NCBI GenBank assembly: GCA_002350465.1
Contig: DEEW01000070.1
Coordinates: forward strand, 8,539-15,601
Length of the DNA: 7,063 nucleotides
Source: Lachnospiraceae bacterium UBA2868
Lineage (GTDB): Bacteria > Bacillota_A > Clostridia > Lachnospirales > Lachnospiraceae
Direction: 5' to 3'
This document shows positions 1 to 6,938 of the stretch, piece by piece (position 1 is the stretch's first letter; each line of letters opens with the position of its first letter). The notes beneath the pieces are model-generated. The model was not told where the DNA came from. It made no database searches and saw only the letters and a list, made by a program, of their open reading frames with translations. A program made the translations under genes and the position numbers.

Positions 1-462
1 GGCATTTGTTCCGTTTGAAAGTGCTTCGGAGAAGAAAAACCACGGAACTATACCGGCGATCAGCCATAGAATGTACGGAATCTCTATATCACCCTTTACG
101 GCTACAGCCCTTGAAGGAAGCGCAACCGTAAACACAAACCAGTACAGAAGAACCGTAATTACCGGCTGAACAAAAGCCCATACAATTCCGAGATATGATC
201 CGGCATACCTTGTCTTAAAATCATTTTTTGCAAGTTTCCAGATAAGCTGCCGGTTCTGCAGAAGCTCTACCGGAAGGATTACTATTTTGTCGTATTTAAG
301 AATAAATACCGAATAAATCGCAATAAGAATAACGCAGGAAATGATCTTTTTGATCATTTCCTCGTTCTGGTTTGCAAAAGGATTGTGATGCAGAACAATA
401 TACAGTAAAAGTGCTGCGATCACTGCCGTAACAATGGCGATGACCGTTTTCTTTTTTGTCAT
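1..462 (-). CDS. ABC-2 type polysaccharide export permease, N-terminal part (cut by window edge)
   Basis: This is the membrane subunit of an ABC exporter for cell-surface polysaccharide (Wzm/TagG/RgpC-like). It would pair with an ATPase, probably encoded just outside the window. The frame is open for 154 codons and runs off the edge at position 1. Residues 80-100 carry the family signature: an amphipathic NDFKTRYAGS stretch, then the first core membrane helix with LGIVWAFVQP, then more helices around 101-115 and 128-146 (VPWFFFSEALSNG). Upstream of this core are two extra hydrophobic segments, about residues 6-24 and 39-55, whereas many relatives have only some 25-30 residues there. The ATG overlaps the rfbC stop as ATGA, and an AAGGAG lies 5 bases upstream inside the end of rfbC, so translational coupling is likely. 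The context suggests export of a rhamnose-containing glycan. The exact substrate cannot be told. Confidence 0.88.
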   Translation of the reverse strand, partial: MTKKKTVIAIVTAVIAALLLYIVLHHNPFANQNEEMIKKIISCVILIAIYSVFILKYDKIVILPVELLQNRQLIWKLAKNDFKTRYAGSYLGIVWAFVQPVITVLLYWFVFTVALPSRAVAVKGDIEIPYILWLIAGIVPWFFFSEALSNGTNA

Positions 463-1007
463 TTAAGCTCCTTAAGAGTGGGCCACTTCTTGTCTTTCTC
501 CGAAAAGATCAGCTCCATTCCCTCATCAACAGGCCAATTGATTCCGATATCCGGATCATTATAGATGATCCCACCCTCATCATTCGGATGATAAAGCTCC
601 GTACACTTGTAAGTAAACTCAGCGTAATCGGACAGAACTAGGAAACCGTGGGCAAAATTCTTCGGTATGAAAAACATTTTCTTGTTTTCCTCCGACAAGC
701 GTACTCCGTACCACTGCCCGTAGGTTTTCGACCCCTTTCTCATGTCAACGGCAACATCAAATACCTCACCGCGTATCACACGAACCAGCTTATCCTGCGG
801 ATAGTTGATCTGAAAATGAAGTCCTCTTATGACACCTTTTTTCGATGCAGACTGATTATCCTGAACAAATACACAGTCAATTCCGGCTTCCTTGAAGTCG
901 GCAATGTTGTATGTCTCCATAAAATATCCACGGTTATCACCGAATACCGTCGGCGTTATTACATACAACCCTTCTATCGGTGTTTTTTCGACATTGATCT
1001 TTCCCAA
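459..1007 (-). CDS. rfbC: dTDP-4-dehydrorhamnose 3,5-epimerase
   Basis: This cytoplasmic enzyme (EC 5.1.3.13; also called RmlC) epimerises C3 and C5 of dTDP-4-keto-6-deoxy-glucose to give dTDP-4-keto-L-rhamnose, the third step of dTDP-L-rhamnose synthesis. At 182 residues it has the usual family length. Visible signatures are GDNRGYFMETYN (23-34), QDNQSASKKGVIRGLHFQ (49-66) with the catalytic-type His64, Lys73 in the QDKLVR segment, FDVAVDMR (83-90), FAHGF around His120 and Tyr133 in FTYKCTE; His64 and Tyr133 match the family's active-site pair. The start is TTG rather than ATG; it is preferred because it follows AAGGAG by 6 bases and no in-frame ATG lies nearby. The gene begins 19 bases after the GH25 gene stop and overlaps the permease by 4 bases. 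It is separated from rfbA and rfbB by the GH25 gene. Confidence 0.96.
   Translation of the reverse strand: MGKINVEKTPIEGLYVITPTVFGDNRGYFMETYNIADFKEAGIDCVFVQDNQSASKKGVIRGLHFQINYPQDKLVRVIRGEVFDVAVDMRKGSKTYGQWYGVRLSEENKKMFFIPKNFAHGFLVLSDYAEFTYKCTELYHPNDEGGIIYNDPDIGINWPVDEGMELIFSEKDKKWPTLKELK
468..473 (-). promoter_or_regulatory. Ribosome binding site of the permease gene, inside rfbC
   Basis: AAGGAG on the minus strand, 5 bases before the permease ATG, lies within the last codons of rfbC. Together with the ATGA stop/start overlap, it fixes the permease start and suggests re-initiation by ribosomes finishing rfbC. Confidence 0.8.
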
Positions 1008-1012
1008 TTTTA

Positions 1013-1018
1013 TCTCCT
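1013..1018 (-). promoter_or_regulatory. Ribosome binding site that decides the TTG start of rfbC
   Basis: AAGGAG on the minus strand lies in the 19-base gap after the GH25 gene, 6 bases before TTG at 1007-1005. The TTG opens a protein beginning M-G-K-I-N-V-E, which fits the family N-terminus. No ATG is available at a usable distance. Confidence 0.8.
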
Positions 1019-1026
1019 TGTAGTTT

Positions 1027-3792
1027 CTAGTATTTTAAATAGCTTTTATTCATATCCACGTTTCCGCTTATTCCGTTTACACTTCCCTTGGATGTGTACT
1101 GCCATATATCATACCTGCCGCTGTACGTAGGCCCGTTCGCATTATACTGTGCGAGCCATATCTTGCATGAAAGCGAAGACGTATTGATCTTTTCCGTAAG
1201 CCATGTCTTGTTTGCGTACAGACCCGGTGTGTATCCGGCAGAAGCTATTGTCTGACAGAATGCCTTGATGTTCGCCGTTCTCTGTGATGCGGACAATGTG
1301 TTATATCCCGGTCTTGATGATGATTCAACATCAAGGAATACAGGATAATTCAAACCGTATCCGCTGCACAGGGCAGCACACATACTTGCCTCTTCCACCG
1401 CCTCGGCTTCAGACAGAGCCGTGGAGAAGAAGTATACACCAACCTTAAGTCCCGCACTCTTTGCGCCCTTGATATGACTCTTGAAATAGGGATCCTCAAT
1501 AAGTGCTCCTGTAGATGCTCCTCTGTATCCGCATCTGATTATTACAAAATCAATTCCCGAAGCTTTTACGCTGCCCCAATTGATACTCGGCTGATACTTC
1601 GATACATCTATTCCCAGTATTCCCGAACCGTTATTCAATGATCCGTCGGAATTGAACTCATATTCAACTCCGCCGATAACCTGCTTTCCGGTTACTTTCT
1701 CATGATCCTTCGTGTAGTAATATGTCCTGCCGTCTATATTCTGCCATCCGGTGTACACATACCCTACAATCTTTCTGTAGAACTTGCGGTTATTATCTGC
1801 CTTGTAATCAGCATATTTCGCAAGCCTGTACGAACCGTTATCGTATACATACAGCTGATTCTTCGCCGAATCATACAACTGTGCCTCGGGTTTGTACTTG
1901 TCCTCGACATAACCAGGATCCTTCTCGCCACATCTGGTACATTTTCCATCCTTAAAATCATGGCCAAGCGCAGGAACTTCCTCTGTATAGTAGTCACCAC
2001 AGGAACATGTAAATGTTTTTACACCCTTTTGTGTGCAAGTGGCTTCTTTCGTCAGGCTTTCTTTATATGCGTGTGTATGAGCAGACGATGAACTGCTGCT
2101 TGACGACGAGCTGCTTGACGTCGTATCGGTCGGAGTAGAAGTACTTGACGAGGAGCTACTCGATGTACTGTCAGGCGTCGTAGAACTACTCGACCCACTA
2201 TCGTCACCCGCCGGATTATTTGTGGTGGAACTGTTAGGTTCGTTCTCGTTCTGCGTGACATTTTCAGATGTTGAACTATCCGAAGTATTCTCCTGCACGG
2301 TATTGTTCGTTTTCGTCCCGTCAACGGGTTCATCTGCAATCATTCTAAATCCGATAGATGCCACGAAACCGGCTGTATTATTTCTTATGGAATCAGAAAA
2401 CGCATTAACTGCACCATAGAGCCTGTCCCCAAGGGAAGCGATCACTTCCGTCTTGGACAGGTCAACAGTCGTTTCCTCGTATGTCTCTCCGTTCTCTTCT
2501 CTGGAGGACTCGACAAACTCAACCGTATCGGCAGGTGCTGTTCCTACCTCAACATCAGCCGCCTTGTTTCCGTTATCCTCGGCAGCGGCATTTACTTCGC
2601 TCTCTTTCTTGATCTCGTCCTTAATATTGGCAATGACTTTGTATTCTACTTTTGCCTTTACGCTGACTTTCTGTCCGACTGTAGGATAAACATAGCCGGC
2701 AAGTCCGTCGGAATCCGTTATCGAGACCGAATAATCTCCCGCATTGATTCCTGTCAGGTGGATTATTCCGTCCTCATCTTCATCTTCGTAACTGCTTTCT
2801 TTTTCCTTGCTGTCGGTTACGGTTATGCCCCACTTAACTCCCTTAACAAGTGTATCTTCCTCATCTACAAGCTTAACCTTCAGATCTTTTTCCACACTTG
2901 TAAGTATAAGCGAGAGCATTTTGCCCTCCGAATCGGTCATGGCGGATGCGGCATCCTCAAGCTCCACATCCTCCGTCGTATACTCTTCGCCGGAATATGC
3001 AATGGCGGACGCATCATCATTAAATGACGGAAGGTTTGCCATTGCGCTCTCTTTGTTTATTTCGCCTCTGTAATCCGCGTAAACGGTAGTCGTCATAACC
3101 GATGTGATCAGAACTACCACCGCCATCACCGCAGCACTCCACTGTACCGGGGTGAATTTCTTTATCTTATCGGCGAAGGACTCTTCCTGCTTTGCCTCAT
3201 CTATGGCTGCATCAGTTATTTCCGCTTTAGGTACATCATCATAGCGCCAGTTTGCGGACTTCTTGCGGAAATCCGAAGGTCCGTCCTTCTTGGTGGGAAG
3301 TATCCCCATTTTTCTGTATTTATCCAGGCCTTTTGTGCGCCTGAAGGAATCGCTGGGTACAGCCGCGTTTTTTGTGGCTTTTGATTTCTTCTTTGAGGGC
3401 GCAGCTGCCTTATCGGGCCTGCGTTTTGCTTCGGATTTTGTCCCTGGCTTTATTTTGGATTTACGCTTCTTTTTAAGTTCCTCGGATCTGATTATGATCT
3501 TTTCATCAACGGATTTTCTGATGGCCTGTTCATCATCGATGCCGTTTTCGGGCAATTTTTTGTAATCCTCGGACTTACGTTTGGTTCCGGGCTTCTTCTC
3601 ATATGCGTAAAATGACTCAACGGCTTCTCTGACACCGTCCATATCAGATGTGTCGACTTTCAGATCTTCCGAAACGATCTGGGATAACGTCTCATTCACA
3701 ATTGCACTTGATTCAAGTTCTTCGGAAAGCTCAACCCAGTTGAGATTTGAACACTCTTCGGCTCCCCTGCCGTCAAATTTGTTCTTTTTCAT
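1027..3792 (-). CDS. Membrane-anchored GH25 muramidase with long cytoplasmic tail and Ser-rich linker
   Basis: This is probably a cell-wall hydrolase that cuts the MurNAc-GlcNAc backbone outside the cell. It has 921 residues. Residues 1-216 form a charged, Lys/Ser-rich, presumably disordered cytoplasmic tail with two KPGTK motifs (67-71, 115-119). Residues 217-239 form one hydrophobic segment ending VYAD, either a membrane anchor or an unusually delayed signal sequence. Residues about 290-390 look beta-rich and acidic, perhaps Ig- or prealbumin-like. A Ser/Thr linker (about 503-570) ends in 12 Ser. Residues 572-628 hold a Cys/His module (Cys586, 596, 598, 618, 621). Residues about 633-720 include a wall-binding-like repeat (TGWQNIDGRTYYY). 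Residues 724-921 are GH25, with Asp729 in GIDVSKYQ, the FLDVE pair Asp821/Glu823, an IWQYT motif and Asp913 near the end. An AAGGGG 6 bases upstream supports the ATG. The gene sits inside the rhamnose operon, so a role linked to wall glycan is inferred. The muramidase call is firm; regulation and targeting are unknown. Confidence 0.9.
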   Translation of the reverse strand: MKKNKFDGRGAEECSNLNWVELSEELESSAIVNETLSQIVSEDLKVDTSDMDGVREAVESFYAYEKKPGTKRKSEDYKKLPENGIDDEQAIRKSVDEKIIIRSEELKKKRKSKIKPGTKSEAKRRPDKAAAPSKKKSKATKNAAVPSDSFRRTKGLDKYRKMGILPTKKDGPSDFRKKSANWRYDDVPKAEITDAAIDEAKQEESFADKIKKFTPVQWSAAVMAVVVLITSVMTTTVYADYRGEINKESAMANLPSFNDDASAIAYSGEEYTTEDVELEDAASAMTDSEGKMLSLILTSVEKDLKVKLVDEEDTLVKGVKWGITVTDSKEKESSYEDEDEDGIIHLTGINAGDYSVSITDSDGLAGYVYPTVGQKVSVKAKVEYKVIANIKDEIKKESEVNAAAEDNGNKAADVEVGTAPADTVEFVESSREENGETYEETTVDLSKTEVIASLGDRLYGAVNAFSDSIRNNTAGFVASIGFRMIADEPVDGTKTNNTVQENTSDSSTSENVTQNENEPNSSTTNNPAGDDSGSSSSTTPDSTSSSSSSSTSTPTDTTSSSSSSSSSSSSAHTHAYKESLTKEATCTQKGVKTFTCSCGDYYTEEVPALGHDFKDGKCTRCGEKDPGYVEDKYKPEAQLYDSAKNQLYVYDNGSYRLAKYADYKADNNRKFYRKIVGYVYTGWQNIDGRTYYYTKDHEKVTGKQVIGGVEYEFNSDGSLNNGSGILGIDVSKYQPSINWGSVKASGIDFVIIRCGYRGASTGALIEDPYFKSHIKGAKSAGLKVGVYFFSTALSEAEAVEEASMCAALCSGYGLNYPVFLDVESSSRPGYNTLSASQRTANIKAFCQTIASAGYTPGLYANKTWLTEKINTSSLSCKIWLAQYNANGPTYSGRYDIWQYTSKGSVNGISGNVDMNKSYLKY
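1633..1896 (-). other. Wall-binding-like repeat region of the GH25 protein
   Basis: Codons for about residues 633-720 are rich in aromatic residues and Gly. They include TGWQNIDGRTYYYTKDHEKV and then a GGVEYEFNSDG segment, a pattern resembling the Trp/Tyr/Gly choline- or wall-binding repeats. Only one or two copies are visible, so binding specificity cannot be assigned. It directly precedes the catalytic domain, the usual place for a substrate-anchoring module. Confidence 0.55.
1909..2079 (-). other. Cys/His-rich extracellular module of the GH25 protein
   Basis: Codons for residues 572-628 give HTHAY, then Cys586, a CSCG pair (596, 598), ALGHDF with His611 and a CTRCGEK pair (618, 621). Similar segments occur in many surface proteins of Lachnospiraceae and relatives, usually beside Ser/Thr-rich linkers. 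The cysteine spacing resembles a small zinc-ribbon-like fold, but metal binding is inferred from spacing only. Confidence 0.55.
2083..2286 (-). repeat. Ser/Thr-rich low-complexity linker coding region
   Basis: It encodes about residues 503-570 of the GH25 protein, dominated by Ser, Thr, Asn, Asp and Pro, with a run of 7 Ser and a final run of exactly 12 Ser (2083-2118). The final run mixes TCA, AGC, TCG, AGT and TCT codons, with an imperfect double copy of a unit starting TCAAGCAGC. The mixture points to selection for serine in the protein as well as local duplication. The likely role is a flexible, possibly glycosylated spacer across the wall. Confidence 0.8.
3076..3144 (-). other. Predicted membrane segment of the GH25 protein
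   Basis: Codons for residues 217-239 read as a single hydrophobic stretch (SAAVMAVVVLITSVMTTTVY). It is flanked by Lys-rich sequence on the N-terminal side (ADKIKKFTP) and acidic sequence on the other. The charge balance predicts N-terminus inside and C-terminus outside. The VYAD end could also serve as a signal-peptidase site, which would release the ectodomain. Confidence 0.8.
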
Positions 3793-3822
3793 GTTTTTCC
3801 CCTTATTATTACTATACTAACC

Positions 3823-3855
3823 TGCCGCTCTTCGGCTCCCTCTTCCGAAGCGGCA
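3823..3855 (-). other. Hairpin in the rfbA-GH25 gap
   Basis: The 69-base gap holds an inverted repeat: arms of 7 bp (TGCCGCT/AGCGGCA at 3823-3829 and 3849-3855) plus 4 bp (TCGG/CCGA at 3832-3835 and 3845-3848), with a 2-base bulge and a 9-base loop. The sequence downstream on the minus strand is GGTTAGTATAG, with no U-tract, so it is not a standard intrinsic terminator. It could be an RNA processing or stability element that sets expression of the GH25 gene relative to rfbB and rfbA. I see no strong promoter in the gap. Confidence 0.6.
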
Positions 3856-3861
3856 CACCTG

Positions 3862-4727
3862 TTACAGCCCGTTTGCCACGTCTACGAGATACTTCCCGTA
3901 ATCCGTCTTGAGCAACGGTTCTGCGAGCTTTAGCAACTGTTCCCTGTCGATAAAGCCCCTCCTGTATGCTATCTCTTCTATACATGAAATATACATTCCC
4001 TGACGCTTCTGAACAGCTCTTACAAAGTCCGCCGCATCAAGGAGCATATCGTGATTTCCCGTATCCAGCCATGCAAAACCACGCCCCAGAGTCTCCACAT
4101 ACAAATCTCCCCGTTCCAGATATGCATTGTTAACGGATGTGATCTCTATCTCACCTCTTGCCGAAGGTTTTACATTTTTGGCTATATTCACAACATCATT
4201 ATCATAAAAATACAGTCCCGGAACAGCGTAATTCGATCTGGGCTTATCCGGCTTTTCTTCGATGGATATTGCTTTTCCGTCACTTCCGAACTCAACAACA
4301 CCATATTCTCTCGGATCTCTTACATAATATCCGAAAATGGTAGCACCCTTATCTCTTGATGCTGCCGCCTTCAAAACTTTCGAGAAACTCTGTCCGTAAA
4401 ATATATTATCTCCCAGAATGAGTGCAACGCTGTCGCTTCCGATAAAACTGTCGCCGATTATGAATGCGTCTGCCAGTCCCCTCGGGCTCTCCTGTACAGC
4501 ATATGACATATTAAGTCCAAGCTGGCTTCCGTCTCCGAACAGTTCCCGAAACGCCGGCAGATCCCTGGGAGTGGATATGATCAGAATATCTCTTATGTTC
4601 GCCAGCATAAGTATGGACAGCGGATAATATATCATCGGCTTGTCATATACAGGCATCATCTGCTTGGACATTGCCTTTGTAAGCGGATACAGTCTCGTTC
4701 CGGATCCGCCCGCGAGAATTATACCCT

Positions 4728-4731
<4 letters not shown>
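3862..4731 (-). CDS. rfbA: Glucose-1-phosphate thymidylyltransferase
   Basis: This cytoplasmic enzyme (EC 2.7.7.24; also called RmlA) joins glucose-1-phosphate and dTTP to give dTDP-glucose and pyrophosphate, the first and usually feedback-regulated step of dTDP-rhamnose synthesis. The 289 residues match the family length of about 290. The N-terminus [18 protein letters not shown] carries the nucleotide-binding loop (Gly8-Arg13), followed by [22 protein letters not shown] lies at 106-109 with the metal-binding-type Asp, EEKP at 158-161, GEIEITSVN near 193-201 and [10 protein letters not shown] near 219-228. The frame stays open 19 codons further upstream, but that part lies inside rfbB in another frame and lacks family similarity. 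The chosen ATG overlaps the rfbB stop as ATGA. Confidence 0.97.
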
Positions 4732-5801
<1,070 letters not shown>

Positions 5802-5854
5802 ATCATTCCTTCCATCAGTTTACATACTTCTGAACATAATCCTTTAGAATGATA

Positions 5855-5889
5855 ACATAAAAGCCCCCGAAAGACAACCTTTCGGGGGC
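5855..5889 (-). terminator. Intrinsic terminator after ddh
   Basis: A perfect 11 bp stem (GCCCCCGAAAG / CTTTCGGGGGC, 5863-5873 and 5879-5889) closes a 5-base loop and is followed on the minus strand by TTTTATGTTAT. This ends the ddh transcript and separates it from rfbB. On the plus strand the stem is followed by ACTTTTGTT, so weak bidirectional function is possible, though no plus-strand gene needs it. Confidence 0.9.
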
Positions 5890-5921
5890 ACTTTTGTTAA
5901 CATAATATGCAGATAGGAGGG

Positions 5922-5942
5922 ACCCACTCGATGAGGGTGGGT
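5922..5942. other. GC-rich hairpin just after ddh
   Basis: ACCCACTC and GGGTGGGT (5922-5929, 5935-5942) form an 8 bp stem, with one G-T pair in one orientation, around a 5-base loop. It starts 10 bases beyond the ddh stop and has no T-run on either side. On the minus strand it sits in the 3' untranslated region ahead of the terminator and could protect the transcript end or form part of a dispersed intergenic repeat. Confidence 0.55.
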
Positions 5943-5951
5943 GGAGCCTGC

Positions 5952-6938
5952 CTACAGCAAATGAGCTCTAAGTTCCTCTCCGCTCTGGGTAAGCAGATAT
6001 GCCGGCGGAATATCCAGTACGGTCTTACATCCCGTCTGTCCTTCATTTTTCATGCGGTAAGCTGCTCTTGCATACGCTATCAGCACACTTGTGGTAAATT
6101 CGGGATTGGAATCAAGCTTCAGGCTGTATTCGATCACATGCTTATGCTCTTTATCAAATCCGGTCTTTCCTGTACGGATCACGAAGCCTCCGTGAGCAAG
6201 GCCGCTGTGATCGCGCTTCATCTCTTCTTCGCTGATGAAATGTACGATCGTATCATAATCCGCAAAATAGTTGGGCATGGTTTTGATCTCATTTTCCACT
6301 GCTGCAGCATCGGCTCCGTCCTCAAGCACAACATAGCATTCCCTAAGGTGCTTATCCCGTGTTGACAGTTCCGGAAGGCTCCCCTCTCTAACCTTTTTAA
6401 GCGCATCTTCCTTGGGGATAGTATACTGTCTGGCATCCTTCACGCCTTTTATCCTTCTGATGGCATCGGAATGGCCCTGACTTACTCCCTTTCCCCAGAA
6501 TGTGTAGTCTCCTCCGTCAGGAAGGATTGCATTCGCATACGCCCTTTGAACAGAAAACATTCCCGGGTCCCATCCTACGGATATAACAGCGATATGGCCG
6601 CTCTTATTTGCCGCCTCGTTAACTGCGGCAAAATGCTCCGGAATCCGTGCATGTGTATCAAAGCTGTCAATAACATTAAACATCGCAGCATACTTCGGAG
6701 TCTGCTCGGGAAGATCTGTAGCCGATCCGCCGCAAAGCACAAGAATATCAATCTTATCCTTCCATTCGTCAATTTCCTGAACTGACACTACAGGAACGTT
6801 CCCTGTCCTGATCTTTACCGAATCAGGATCCCGGCGCGTAAATACCGCCGCAAGCTCCATATCTTTTGCGTCTCTTACCGCAATCTCTATACCTCGTCCC
6901 AAGTTTCCGTATCCCAATATACCGATCCTAATGCTCAT
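5952..6938 (-). CDS. ddh: meso-diaminopimelate D-dehydrogenase
   Basis: This cytoplasmic NADPH-dependent enzyme (EC 1.4.1.16) reductively aminates tetrahydrodipicolinate to meso-diaminopimelate in one step, supplying lysine and peptidoglycan precursor. The protein has 328 residues, near the family norm of about 320-326. It opens with a Rossmann motif (IRIGILGYGNLGRG), then CGGSATDLPEQTPKYA around residues 69-84, the strongly conserved GWDPGMFS and FWGKGVSQGHSDAIRRI segments, and a C-terminal HVIEYSLKLDSNPEFT region, all characteristic of the Corynebacterium-type enzyme. The ATG at 6938 is chosen over a TTG at 6962 because AGAGGA lies 8 bases upstream and the extra residues (KQKRKLK) are not family-like. 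The start overlaps the preceding gene by 11 bases, and a terminator follows. The C-terminus is a little longer than in C. glutamicum. Confidence 0.97.
   Translation of the reverse strand: MSIRIGILGYGNLGRGIEIAVRDAKDMELAAVFTRRDPDSVKIRTGNVPVVSVQEIDEWKDKIDILVLCGGSATDLPEQTPKYAAMFNVIDSFDTHARIPEHFAAVNEAANKSGHIAVISVGWDPGMFSVQRAYANAILPDGGDYTFWGKGVSQGHSDAIRRIKGVKDARQYTIPKEDALKKVREGSLPELSTRDKHLRECYVVLEDGADAAAVENEIKTMPNYFADYDTIVHFISEEEMKRDHSGLAHGGFVIRTGKTGFDKEHKHVIEYSLKLDSNPEFTTSVLIAYARAAYRMKNEGQTGCKTVLDIPPAYLLTQSGEELRAHLL

Larger units (their letters stand above)
5802..5951. other. Non-coding gap between ddh and rfbB
   Basis: These 150 bases separate the two transcription units. Reading the minus strand from ddh, they hold a GC-rich hairpin (5922-5942), an AT-rich spacer, the terminator (5863-5889) and an AT-rich leader that must contain the rfbB promoter if rfbB has its own. 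The best -10-like matches in the leader (TATGTT, TATGTA) have poor -35 partners, so no promoter is called. Confidence 0.7.

Noticed and set aside
648..1130. Plus-strand open frame of 160 codons across rfbC
   Set aside because: It is antisense to rfbC and the GH25 3' end, and the translation shows no domain-like pattern.
2083..2286. Possible CRISPR or microsatellite array in the repetitive linker region
   Set aside because: No regular repeat/spacer structure; the repetition follows serine codons in the GH25 reading frame.
5802..5862. Promoter for rfbB
   Set aside because: TATGTT and TATGTA resemble -10 boxes, but no acceptable -35 lies at 16-18 bases, so a promoter is expected from context but not supported by sequence.
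5907..6365. Plus-strand open frame of 152 codons, with an AGGAGGG that looks like a ribosome binding site near 5915
   Set aside because: It is antisense to the clearly identified ddh, its translation is Cys/His-rich without family features, and the purine run is better explained by the hairpin at 5922-5942.
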